The notes beneath the pieces were generated by a model. That model saw nothing but the letters and a program-made list of their open reading frames with translations. It did not search any database and had not been told where the DNA came from. Below are positions 8,968 to 16,872 of a DNA stretch of 64,000 bases, one piece after another. Origin of the DNA: Arthrobacter sp. PM3 (GTDB taxonomy: Bacteria > Actinomycetota > Actinomycetes > Actinomycetales > Micrococcaceae); the NCBI RefSeq assembly GCF_003352915.1, contig NZ_CP022314.1, positions 2,950,997 to 3,014,996 of the forward strand. Reading direction: 5' to 3'. Positions within the stretch are counted from its first letter, which is position 1; the number at the start of each line of letters is the position of its first letter. The position numbers and the translations under genes are program-made.

Positions 8968-10014
8968 ATGAAGGCTCTCTACAAGGCCGGCGCCCACGCA
9001 GGATTCGAACTCGTTGACCGCCCCGAGCCCGAAGCCGGTCCGGGCGACGTGAAGATCCGCGTCATGACCACCGGCATCTGCGGCACGGACCTGCACATCC
9101 AGTCCTGGGACGCCTGGGCGCAGGGCATCATCAACGCCCCGCTGATCGCCGGCCACGAGTTCTACGGCGAGGTCGTCGAAATCGGCGAAGACGTCCTCGA
9201 CGTCAAGGTCGGCGACCGGGTCTCCGGTGAGGGGCACATCGTCTGCGGGATCTGCCGCAACTGCCGCGCCGGGCGCAAGCAGATGTGCATCAACACCGTC
9301 AGCGTCGGCGTCCAGCGCGACGGCGCCTTCGCCGAGTACGTGGTGATCCCCGAAACCAATGTCTGGGTCCACCAGGATCCGTCCGTGACACCGGAACTGG
9401 GCGCCATCTTCGATCCCTTCGGCAACGCCGTCCACACCGCCCTGAGCTTCCCGCTGGTCGGCGAGGACGTCCTGATTACCGGTGCCGGGCCGATCGGCCT
9501 GATGGCGATCGCCGTCGCACGGCACGCCGGCGCCCGGAAGATCGCCATCACCGACGTCTCCGCGCCGCGGCTGGACCTGGCCCGGAAGCTCGGCGTCGAC
9601 CTCGCGATCGATGTCTCGAAGATGCGGGTCAAGGACGCGCAGCGCGAACTCGGGATGCGCGAGGGCTTCGACATCGGCATGGAAATGTCGGGACACCCCA
9701 CCGCGCTGCCTGAGATGATCGACAACATGAACCACGGCGGCCGGATCGCGATGCTGGGACTGCCCAGCCAGTCCATCAACATCGACTGGGGCAAGGTGGT
9801 CACGCACATGCTGACCATGAAGGGCATCTACGGCCGCGAAATGTTCGAAACCTGGTACGCGATGAGCGCGATGCTCTCCTCCAACCCGGTCCTGCACGCC
9901 AACATCTCCGCCGTGGTCACGGACACGCTGCCTGCCACGGACTGGGAAAAGGGCTTCGACGTGGCCCGTGCCGGCGTCGGGGGCAAAGTGGTCCTCGACT
10001 GGACCGTCTTCTGA
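8968..10014 (+). CDS. tdh: L-threonine 3-dehydrogenase
   Basis: A 348-residue zinc alcohol dehydrogenase of the Tdh type that oxidises L-threonine to 2-amino-3-ketobutyrate with NAD+. The catalytic zinc ligands Cys38 (GICGTD) and His63 (GHEFYGE) are present, as are the structural zinc cysteines 93, 96, 99 and 107. The Rossmann motif GAGPIGLMA is near residue 172. The ATG at 8968 follows AGGACAG. It is followed by kbl after 84 bp, the classical pair for threonine degradation. Confidence 0.96.
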   Translation: MKALYKAGAHAGFELVDRPEPEAGPGDVKIRVMTTGICGTDLHIQSWDAWAQGIINAPLIAGHEFYGEVVEIGEDVLDVKVGDRVSGEGHIVCGICRNCRAGRKQMCINTVSVGVQRDGAFAEYVVIPETNVWVHQDPSVTPELGAIFDPFGNAVHTALSFPLVGEDVLITGAGPIGLMAIAVARHAGARKIAITDVSAPRLDLARKLGVDLAIDVSKMRVKDAQRELGMREGFDIGMEMSGHPTALPEMIDNMNHGGRIAMLGLPSQSINIDWGKVVTHMLTMKGIYGREMFETWYAMSAMLSSNPVLHANISAVVTDTLPATDWEKGFDVARAGVGGKVVLDWTVF

Positions 10015-10098
10015 GCCGACCTTCCAGCCCGCCCGTTCCGGCCACTGTCCATACCCCGCATTTTTCCCCGCACCCAACCAGCTGAGGAGCCCACCGAA

Positions 10099-11307
10099 AT
10101 GTATTCAGCCATCAAGGACCAGCTGCAGCACGAACTCGACGAGATCCGCAGCGCCGGACTATACAAGACCGAGCGCCACATCGACTCACCGCAGGCCAAC
10201 CACATCAAGGCCGGGCAGATCGGCGAATCCAGCGCCGACGTCCTGAACTTCTGCGCCAACAACTACCTCGGCCTCGCCGACCACCCGGAAATCATCGCCG
10301 CCGCCAAGACAGCCATGGACGAGCGCGGCTTCGGGATGGCCAGCGTGCGCTTCATCTGCGGCACCCAGGACCTGCACCTGGCCCTCGAGAAGCGCGTCTC
10401 GGCGTTCCTTGGCACCGAGGACACCATCCTGTTCTCCAGCTGCTTCGACGCCAACGGCGGCGTGTTCGAATCCCTCCTCGGCCCGGAGGACGCCGTCATC
10501 TCCGACGCCCTGAACCACGCCTCCATCATTGACGGCATCCGGCTCTGCAAGGCCCAGCGGTTCCGCTACGCCAACCAGGACATGGCGGACCTCGAGGCCA
10601 AGCTGATCGAAGCCACCACCCAGGAGAACCCGGCCCGCCGCAAGGTGATCGTCACGGACGGCGTCTTTTCGATGGACGGGTTCCTGGCCCCGCTCGAAGC
10701 CATCTGCGACCTCGCCGAAAAGTACGACGCCCTGGTCATGGTGGATGACTCCCACGCGGTGGGCTTCATGGGGGCCTCCGGTGCCGGGACCCCGGAACAC
10801 GCCGGCGTCTCGGACCGCGTGGACATCTACACCGGCACCTTCGGCAAGGCCCTCGGCGGCGCCTCCGGCGGCTACGTCTCCGGCCGCCGCGAAGTGATCG
10901 CCATGCTCCGCCAGAAAGCCCGTCCTTACCTGTTCTCCAACTCGCTGGCCCCTGCCATTGTCGCGGCCACGCTCAAGGCCCTGGACCTCGTGGAAAACTC
11001 CGGCGAACTGCGCAGCAAGCTCTTCGCCAACGCGGAGCTCTTCCGGAACCGGATGGGCGAGGAAGGCTTCGAGATGCTCCCCGGTGAGCACGCGATTGTC
11101 CCGGTCATGTTCGGCGACGCCGTCATGGCGGCCAAGGTGGCCGACGCCATGCTCCACCACGGCGTCTTCGTCACCGCGTTCAGCTACCCCGTGGTCCCCA
11201 AGGGCGCCGCCCGGATCCGCGTGCAGCTCTCCGCCGCGCACAGCGCCGAGGACGTCGAGGCGTGCGTCCAGGCGTTCGTGCAGAGCCGGGCCGCCGTCGC
11301 CGGCTGA
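10099..11307 (+). CDS. kbl: Glycine C-acetyltransferase (2-amino-3-ketobutyrate CoA ligase)
   Basis: A 402-residue alpha-oxoamine synthase that cleaves 2-amino-3-ketobutyrate with CoA to glycine and acetyl-CoA, the second step after Tdh. The PLP lysine is Lys250 in [22 protein letters not shown] (Asp/His of the cofactor site) and the substrate-binding [10 protein letters not shown] segment are intact. The ATG at 10099 is preceded by CTGAGGAG. The gene ends just before repeat array A. Confidence 0.96.
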   Translation: MYSAIKDQLQHELDEIRSAGLYKTERHIDSPQANHIKAGQIGESSADVLNFCANNYLGLADHPEIIAAAKTAMDERGFGMASVRFICGTQDLHLALEKRVSAFLGTEDTILFSSCFDANGGVFESLLGPEDAVISDALNHASIIDGIRLCKAQRFRYANQDMADLEAKLIEATTQENPARRKVIVTDGVFSMDGFLAPLEAICDLAEKYDALVMVDDSHAVGFMGASGAGTPEHAGVSDRVDIYTGTFGKALGGASGGYVSGRREVIAMLRQKARPYLFSNSLAPAIVAATLKALDLVENSGELRSKLFANAELFRNRMGEEGFEMLPGEHAIVPVMFGDAVMAAKVADAMLHHGVFVTAFSYPVVPKGAARIRVQLSAAHSAEDVEACVQAFVQSRAAVAG

Positions 11308-11343
11308 CCCCGGCGCCCCCGCCCGGCGCCCCCGCCCGGCGCC

Positions 11344-11424
11344 GAATTGCAGAGGTCCGGGCGTGGGTCTGCCGTGAATTGCAGGGCCCTGGCATGGTCC
11401 GGCCGTGAATTGCAGGGCCCTGGC
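11344..11424. repeat. 31-32 bp direct repeat, three units
   Basis: GTGAATTGCAGGGCCCTGGC occurs at 11374-11393 and 11405-11424, exactly 31 bp apart, and a degenerate first unit starts at GAATTGCAG (11344). It is preceded by a short GC-rich tandem (CCCGGCGCCC units, about 11308-11343). The stretch 11308-11826 has no convincing gene. Confidence 0.8.
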
Positions 11425-11477
11425 GCGGTCGGGCCTGGCTCGTTCAACCTCCGGCTTCCTCCATGGGCTTGTCCGCG

Positions 11478-11678
11478 GGACATGCCCAGTTCTGGCTGCG
11501 AGGACTGGACATAGTGCCACTATGTCCAACGGCCACGAGCAAGAACGGGCATGTCCCGGGCTGGGCTGCCGCAGTGAGGGGCATGTCCAATGGCTGCGAC
11601 CAACAAAGGGCATGTCCCGGGCTGGGTTGCCGCAGTGAGGGGCATGTCCAGTGGCACGAAGCAGGGGAGGGCATGTCC
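11478..11678. repeat. Array A: inward-facing 10-bp boxes around a 21-bp dyad
   Basis: The core GGACAT-N9-ATGTCC (11507-11527) is a perfect palindrome apart from its single centre base. To the left is GGACATGCCC (11478-11487). To the right, GGGCATGTCC occurs five times, at 11547, 11579, 11608, 11640 and 11669. Successive box ends counted from the core are 29, 32, 29, 32 and 29 bp apart. A 61-bp unit with two boxes is also directly repeated (11547-11607 and 11608-11668). Array B near 42.3 kb has the same plan. The function is not known to me. Confidence 0.85.
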
Positions 11679-11826
11679 GTTGGTGCGGACAATCTGAGAC
11701 GTCCTGTCGCGGATCGGCGCCGCTCGCCCGCTGCTCCCGCCCGGTCGCCCGTCTCGGCGCCGCACCCCGCGCCCCAACCCCGCCTCAAACCCAGCCACCG
11801 GCGTGTCCGTCTGCAAGGATGGAACC

Positions 11827-12927
11827 ATGTCAGCAACTTACGATGTCGTGATTGTCGGCGGCGGTATCGCCGGCCTGTCCCTCGCCTCCGCCCTGGCCGG
11901 CCAGTGCAGCGTGGCCCTGGTCGAAGCCGAGCAGACCCTCGCCTACCACACCTCGGCGCGCTCGGCCCGGCAGCTGATCCCCAGCTACGGCCCGCCCGTG
12001 GTCCAGGAACTCACCGTCCGGACCCTGGAGCTCATCGCCTCCCGGGACGCCGGGCTCCCGGAACCGGTGCTCACCCCGCGCGGCTTCATGCTGATCGGCG
12101 ACGACGCCACCGTCCGCGCCGAAGCCAGCGGCCACATGCACCGGATCACCCACGCCGAGGCCATGGAACTGTGCCCGGCACTGGTTCCGGAATCCTTTAG
12201 CGCCGCCGGCCTGGACACCGGATCCTTCGCCTGCAACGCCCCCGTGCTCCTCGAAGACCACCGGCGGCGGGCCGAAGCCGGCGGCGTGGACATCATCACC
12301 GGCGCCAGGGTCCATTCGGCCCAGCGGCTCGGCTCCGGCTGGGAACTCGGCGCGGGCCAGGAAGGCTTCCAGGCGGCCGTCGTGGTCAATGCCGCCGGCG
12401 CCTGGGCTGACGAACTCGCCGTCCTGTCCGGGGTCGAGAAGCTCGGCCTCCAGCCGTACCGGCGCACCGCCGCGATCGTCGACGTCGCCCATCCGCTCCC
12501 GGCGGGCTGCCCGATGGTGGCCGCGGCGGATGACAGCTTCTACTTCCGGCCCGAGGGCGGCCAGGTCCTGATCTCGCCCTCCGAGCACGTGCCCAGCGGC
12601 CCCGAGGACGCCAAACCCTATCCCGGCGACATCGAAGGGCTCGTTGCCCGGCTCAACACGATCACGACGCTCGGGATCCGCGGCGTCAGCAAGGCCTGGA
12701 CGGGCCTGCGGACGGAAGCGGCCGACGGCGTCCCGGTGGCCGGCTTCGACGCCGAGGCCCGGGGATTCTTCTGGCTCGCCGGCCAGGGCGGGTACGGTTT
12801 CCAGACCTCCTCCGGCATCTCGGAACTGGCCGCCGGACTCATCCTCGCAGGACAGGACGGAGGCGCCAGTCCGGCATCCCGGACAGCGGAGGCGCTGGCC
12901 GCGACCCGCTGGTCCATCCGGCGCTGA
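11827..12927 (+). CDS. FAD-dependent oxidoreductase, DAO family (D-amino-acid/glycine oxidase-like)
   Basis: A 366-residue flavoprotein. The N-terminal dinucleotide fold VVIVGGGIAGLSLA binds FAD, SARQLIPSYG is the typical segment after the FAD-contact Ser, and the C-terminal GQGGYGFQTSSG contacts the cofactor. The length and the C-terminal motif fit D-arginine/D-amino-acid dehydrogenase-like members of the DAO family, but the substrate cannot be read from sequence. The ATG at 11827 follows AAGGATGGA. It is 11 bp upstream of hutI, so the two are probably cotranscribed, which points to amino-acid catabolism. Confidence 0.82.
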   Translation: MSATYDVVIVGGGIAGLSLASALAGQCSVALVEAEQTLAYHTSARSARQLIPSYGPPVVQELTVRTLELIASRDAGLPEPVLTPRGFMLIGDDATVRAEASGHMHRITHAEAMELCPALVPESFSAAGLDTGSFACNAPVLLEDHRRRAEAGGVDIITGARVHSAQRLGSGWELGAGQEGFQAAVVVNAAGAWADELAVLSGVEKLGLQPYRRTAAIVDVAHPLPAGCPMVAAADDSFYFRPEGGQVLISPSEHVPSGPEDAKPYPGDIEGLVARLNTITTLGIRGVSKAWTGLRTEAADGVPVAGFDAEARGFFWLAGQGGYGFQTSSGISELAAGLILAGQDGGASPASRTAEALAATRWSIRR

Positions 12928-12938
12928 AGAATGGTTCC

Positions 12939-14195
12939 ATGAGCATCCTGATCACCAACATCGCCGAACTGATGACCCAGGACGCGGAACACCGCGTCCT
13001 CCGCGACGCGGCGGTGGTGATCGAGGGGGAGCGGATTTCCTGGCTCGGTCCGGCGGCCGCCGCCCCGGCGGCGGACGAAGCCGTGGATGCCGGGGGCCGG
13101 GCGCTGCTGCCGGGATGGGTCGATTCCCACACCCACCTGATTTTCGCGGGGGACCGCACGGCCGAGTTCGAGGCCCGGATGGCGGGGGAGAGCTACAGCG
13201 CCGGCGGGATCGCCGTCACCACGGGCGCCACCCGGAGCACGAGCGACTTTGACCTCACCCGGCTGGCGATGGGCCGCGTAGCAGAGGCCGTCGCCCAGGG
13301 CACCACGTACCTCGAGACGAAGACCGGCTACGGACTGGACATCGAGAACGAGGCGCGCAGCGCCCGGATCGCCTCCACGGTCGCGGACGAGGTCACCTAC
13401 CTCGGGGCGCACCTCGTGCCCGCCGGGACGGACGCGGAGGAGTACACGGAGCTCGTGTGCGGGCCGATGCTCGCCGCGGTGCTGCCCTACGTCCGCTGGG
13501 CCGATGTGTTTTGCGAGCAGGGCGCGTTCAACGAGGACCAGTCCCGCCGGGTGCTCCAGGCCTGCAAGGACGCCGGGCTGGGACTGCGCGTGCACGGCAA
13601 CCAACTCGGCGAGGGCCCCGGTGTCCGGCTGGCGGTGGAATTCGGCGCCGCGAGCGTGGACCACGTGAACTACCTCTCCGCCGCGGACATCGATGCCCTC
13701 GCCGGCACCTGGACCGGCTGGGACGGCGGCACCGGTCAGGGCGGCACCGGTCAGGGCGGCACAGGTCAACGCGGCACTGGTCAACGCGGCACCGTTGCCA
13801 CTTGCCTGCCGGCCTGCGACCTCTCCACCCGGCAGCCGCTCGCCCCCGGCCGGGAGCTGCTCGACGCCGGCGTGCAGATCGCCCTGGCCTCCAACTGCAA
13901 CCCCGGCACGTCCTACACGAGCTCCATGGCGTTCTGCGTCACCACGGCCGTGCTCCAGATGCGGCTCAGCGTCCACGAAGCGGTGCGTGCGGCAACGTAC
14001 GGCGGCGCCCTGGCCCTGGGCCGGGAGTCCGGAAACGACGCCGACGGCGAACGGGCGGTGGGCTCGATCGCCGTCGGACACCGGGCGGACCTGCACCTGC
14101 TCAACGCGCCGTCGGCCACGCACCTGGCCTACCGGCCCGGCATCCCGCTGACGCACGCGGTCTGGCGGGCCGGGATCGCGCAGCCGGTGCGGTAG
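12939..14195 (+). CDS. hutI: Imidazolonepropionase, with a tandem insertion
   Basis: A 418-residue amidohydrolase of histidine degradation that opens 4-imidazolone-5-propionate to N-formimino-glutamate. Metal ligands His64 and His66 (DSHTHLIFAG) are present, as are the HGNQLGEGP and VDHVNYLS motifs. Two oddities occur. Residues 263-282 are four GGTGQ-like repeats, encoded by 15-bp direct repeats and absent from the usual family architecture. The metal-binding Asp expected in the ALATDCNPG-type motif is read here as Asn319 (ASNCNPGT). No other hut gene is in the window. The start follows GAAGAATGG. Confidence 0.88.
   Translation: MSILITNIAELMTQDAEHRVLRDAAVVIEGERISWLGPAAAAPAADEAVDAGGRALLPGWVDSHTHLIFAGDRTAEFEARMAGESYSAGGIAVTTGATRSTSDFDLTRLAMGRVAEAVAQGTTYLETKTGYGLDIENEARSARIASTVADEVTYLGAHLVPAGTDAEEYTELVCGPMLAAVLPYVRWADVFCEQGAFNEDQSRRVLQACKDAGLGLRVHGNQLGEGPGVRLAVEFGAASVDHVNYLSAADIDALAGTWTGWDGGTGQGGTGQGGTGQRGTGQRGTVATCLPACDLSTRQPLAPGRELLDAGVQIALASNCNPGTSYTSSMAFCVTTAVLQMRLSVHEAVRAATYGGALALGRESGNDADGERAVGSIAVGHRADLHLLNAPSATHLAYRPGIPLTHAVWRAGIAQPVR
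13725..13784 (+). repeat. 15-bp tandem repeat inside hutI
   Basis: Four in-frame units of the type GGCGGCACCGGTCAG encode GGTGQ, GGTGQ, GGTGQ and RGTGQ, followed by a partial fifth unit. Units 1 and 2 are identical; later units have diverged by one or two bases. Confidence 0.9.
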
Positions 14196-14230
14196 CCCGG
14201 TAGGACAGCGCGGTCGGTGCGGTAGCCCGG

Positions 14231-14911
14231 CTAGAAGATCATGGGCGGCGCGTCCAGGACGGTTTCGTCCACGCGCCGATCCTCCCACTGGGTGAAGGGC
14301 TTATCCAGCTCATACTTCCCGCGCGCGGTGCGCAGCAGGGTCCTTACCTCGGCGTTCTCCGGGTTGTTCAGGGATTCGAAATATTCCACGGACCAGTGGA
14401 ACCAGCGCATGCAGAACAGCCGCATGGTCAGCCCGTGCGTTACGAACAGCGCGTTGGGGGCGTACGTGGGTTTGGACCAGTGTCGGTAGAGGGTTTCCAT
14501 GAAGGAGGAAATCCGGTCATACACGTCGGAGCCGGACTCGCCCTCCCTGAAGCGGTAGAAGAAGTGGCCGTAGGCGTTGCGGAGCTCCTTTTGGTCCTCG
14601 ATGTCCCCGGCGATCTGGAAGTTAGCCCAGTCCTGCTCCCGCAGCCGCGGTTCCTCGATCACCCGTTCCACCAGCGGGCCCAGATTGAGTGCCTCGAGGG
14701 TCTGGTAGGCGCGCAGGTACGGGGAGACGTAGACGCACACCGGTCGGCCCCCCAGCTGGCGCCGGACTTCGTCCCCGGCCGCCGTGGCCTGCTCCACGCC
14801 CAGGGGTGTCAGCGGGATCCGGTAGTCCGGGACACGGTTGTAGATCGAGGTGTCGGCATTGGCGGCGGACTGGCCGTGCCGGATCATGATGATTTTCCGG
14901 GGCGCACTCAT
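14231..14911 (-). CDS. Histidine phosphatase family protein (phosphoglycerate mutase-like)
   Basis: A 226-residue member of the branch-1 histidine phosphatases. The catalytic motif IIMIRHGQSAAN near residue 10 carries the phospho-accepting His; VSPYLRAYQT supplies an Arg, and VTHGLTMRLF the second catalytic His. The ORQDW-like region FREGESGSDVYDRI is typical of PGM-like phosphatases. The substrate is unknown. The ATG at 14911 (MSAPRK) was preferred over a TTG three codons earlier. It is convergent with hutI. Confidence 0.85.
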   Translation of the reverse strand: MSAPRKIIMIRHGQSAANADTSIYNRVPDYRIPLTPLGVEQATAAGDEVRRQLGGRPVCVYVSPYLRAYQTLEALNLGPLVERVIEEPRLREQDWANFQIAGDIEDQKELRNAYGHFFYRFREGESGSDVYDRISSFMETLYRHWSKPTYAPNALFVTHGLTMRLFCMRWFHWSVEYFESLNNPENAEVRTLLRTARGKYELDKPFTQWEDRRVDETVLDAPPMIF

Positions 14912-15017
14912 AAACCCCAAGCATAGGCTCGGCGGCGGCGGCCCCGCCGTGACGGCAGTGCGGACGGCACCGCGGCGGGGTCAGCAAACTCCCGGCAACT
15001 GCAGGCAAGATAGGAAC

Positions 15018-15785
15018 ATGTTGGTTCCCTCCCGCCGTCGGCTGCGGTTCGAAGTCCTGATTGTCCTGGGGTTGTCGCTGGGGCAGTCCGCGGTCTACTC
15101 CGTGGTGCAGCTGCTGGACAAGATGACCGCGGCGCCGCTGGCCCAGGGAACGTCCACGCTGAACCGCTCGCAGAGCGCGCGTGAATACTTCGACCTCACC
15201 TACCAGCTACTGGACATCATGTTCGCCCTGGTCCCGGTGGCCCTGGTGATCTACTTCCTCACCGAACACCGTCCGGTCGGGGAGCGCGGCGGCTCGGCGT
15301 TCCGGCGGATCGGCTTCGACTTCGCCCGGCCCGGCCGGGACCTCCTGCAGGGGCTGGGACTGGCCGCCGCCATCGGCATCCCCTCGCTGGGACTCTACGC
15401 CGCCGGCCGGGCCCTCGGGATCACGACGGCGATCATCCCCAGCGCCCTGGACACGTACTGGTGGACGGTGCCGGTCCTGGTCATGTCCGCGATCCGGCAC
15501 GGGATCGTCGAGGAAGTGATCGTGGTGGGCTACCTGCTGGACCGGCTCGGGAAACTGGGCTGGAGCACACCGGCGGCCATCGCCGCCAGCGCCCTGCTCC
15601 GCGGCAGCTACCACCTGTACCAGGGCTTCGGGCCATTCATTGGCAACGCGGTGATGGGCGTGGTCTTCGCCCTGGTGTACACCCGGACCAAGCGGGTGAT
15701 GCCGCTCGTGATCGCCCACGCCATCCTGGACACCGTGGCGTTCGTGGGATTCAGCCTGTTCGGCAAGGCCGTGGGCCTGGGCTGA
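15018..15785 (+). CDS. CPBP-family intramembrane metalloprotease-like protein
   Basis: A 255-residue membrane protein with about seven or eight hydrophobic segments. The CPBP motif 1 is seen as VEEVIVVGYLL near residue 160, motif 2 as RGSYHLYQG and motif 3 as HAILDTVAF. Family members are Abi/CAAX-protease-like. The EExxxR motif lacks its Arg (EEVIVVG here), so catalysis may differ. The ATG at 15018 follows AGGAAC. It is a single gene ending before a strong hairpin. Confidence 0.82.
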   Translation: MLVPSRRRLRFEVLIVLGLSLGQSAVYSVVQLLDKMTAAPLAQGTSTLNRSQSAREYFDLTYQLLDIMFALVPVALVIYFLTEHRPVGERGGSAFRRIGFDFARPGRDLLQGLGLAAAIGIPSLGLYAAGRALGITTAIIPSALDTYWWTVPVLVMSAIRHGIVEEVIVVGYLLDRLGKLGWSTPAAIAASALLRGSYHLYQGFGPFIGNAVMGVVFALVYTRTKRVMPLVIAHAILDTVAFVGFSLFGKAVGLG

Positions 15786-15807
15786 CCCCGCGTTGGAGTT
15801 AAATGGT

Positions 15808-15861
15808 TTCGGCCGCCGTCTGGTGGGTGACATCGTTGGCACCCGCCAGACGGCGGCCGAA
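15808..15861. terminator. 21-bp-stem bidirectional terminator
   Basis: The arms 15808-15828 and 15841-15861 (TTCGGCCGCCGTCTGG and its complement) pair with a single wobble around a 12-nt loop, between the convergent CPBP and VOC genes. Confidence 0.8.
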
Positions 15862-15882
15862 GTGTGTGGGGCAGCTGGAGCG

Positions 15883-16515
15883 TTAGATCGTGACCGCTCC
15901 GGAGGCGGTCTCGAAAGTAACGGAAAGGATTCCCGGAGTGCCGTGCGGGGCAATCCAGTTGACGGCGACGTCCTCCAGCGGCTTTTCCACCGGTTCGCCC
16001 AGCCATTCCGTCACGCGCTCCGCCGAACCGGCGATGGTCAGCGCGGACATCTTCACATCGGACGCGTAGGCGTTGGACGGGTGAAGCTCCGGGTCGCCCT
16101 CCCACTTGAGCATGTACGGCACCTGGGGGTCGGCGATGAGCCCCAGGATGCCGATCTGCTTCCAGACCAGCTCGCGGCCGTCGGGGAACTTCCGGTTGCC
16201 GTTCACGGCCGACCGGCCCAGCCGCTCCTCGAACGGGGCGAGGTCGTCCACTTCGACGCACCAGCCCATCCAGCCGCCGCCGGCCTCGGAGCGGGCACGG
16301 ACTGCCTGGCCGAAGGGGGCCTTGTCCGATGCCGGGTGGTTCAGTACCTCAACAACCTCAAGGTACTTGTGTCCCGCGAGCGGGATAATCATGTTGCGTG
16401 TGCCGAAGCGGGGGTGCACTCCGCCCTTCACGGCTTCGACGCCGAGGGCAGACGCAATACGTTCAGTGGTGGCTGCCAAGCCATCGTGTTCACAGGCGTA
16501 AGAAACGTGATCCAT
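15883..16515 (-). CDS. VOC/glyoxalase-like protein
   Basis: A protein of about 210 residues with the glyoxalase-like fold seen in the PF13468 type: it begins MDHVSYACEHDG, and the core has GTRNMIIPLAGHKYLEVVE and a second half with WCVEVDDLAPFE. Metal ligands His/Glu are plausible in both halves, but the substrate is unknown. The second of two ATGs (16515) was chosen because GAGG is 8 bp upstream of it and only 2 bp from the first (16521). A DtxR-like box lies 43 bp upstream. Confidence 0.75.
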   Translation of the reverse strand: MDHVSYACEHDGLAATTERIASALGVEAVKGGVHPRFGTRNMIIPLAGHKYLEVVEVLNHPASDKAPFGQAVRARSEAGGGWMGWCVEVDDLAPFEERLGRSAVNGNRKFPDGRELVWKQIGILGLIADPQVPYMLKWEGDPELHPSNAYASDVKMSALTIAGSAERVTEWLGEPVEKPLEDVAVNWIAPHGTPGILSVTFETASGAVTI

Positions 16516-16557
16516 GCGCATGACCTCATCTTGGCACTTTGTGATAAAGCTCTCAGC

Positions 16558-16573
16558 TTAGGCTCGCCTTACC
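16558..16573. promoter_or_regulatory. Possible DtxR/IdeR iron box
   Basis: TTAGGCTCGCCTTACC resembles the actinobacterial iron-box consensus TTAGGTTAGSCTAACC. The inner part TTAGGC-TC-GCCTTA is dyad symmetric with one mismatch pair. It lies upstream of the VOC gene and of the metY leader. The match is imperfect. Confidence 0.35.
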
Positions 16574-16694
16574 GTCATGGGATGTCTCGCGGCCGGTGCC
16601 GCCGGCCCCTGACGGCAGGCGGATGCTGCCGCCATCTTCATCTTCGTCACAAAGCTATCCAGCGGCCCGCCGCCGTTCCTACACTGAAGCGCAA

Positions 16695-16807
16695 GGTCAT
16701 GAGTGCCAGCGCACAGCCCCGGCTTGCTGGCCGGCAACCCTCGTATCGCGGTGGGGTGCCCCGGGTGAAGACCCGGCCGTCCGGCGACCGCCGGAGGGCA
16801 AGCGCGG
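16695..16807 (+). ncRNA. SAM-IV riboswitch upstream of metY
   Basis: The segment starts GGTCATGAGTGCCAGCG, continues with CCCCGGCTTGCTGGCCGGCA, and has GGTGGGGTGCCCCGGGTGAAGACC followed, in separate parts, by a pseudoknot-forming tail ending GGGCAAGCGCGG. These are the conserved core strings of the SAM-IV class known from Actinomycetales. The element ends about 65 bp before metY, consistent with SAM-dependent control of translation or termination. Confidence 0.93.
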
Positions 16808-16872
16808 CGCCTGTACCGCTCCCGGGCCGATGGCCCCGGGCGGTGCTGTGCCCGGTCCCGTAAGGAGCATCA

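Noticed and set aside
11478..11678. CRISPR array
   Set aside because: Boxes are only 10 bp, switch orientation at a core and have repeated spacers; no cas genes are nearby.
11463..12200. Open frame across array A into the oxidoreductase
   Set aside because: It is made of repeats and then runs out of frame through a clear FAD oxidoreductase gene.
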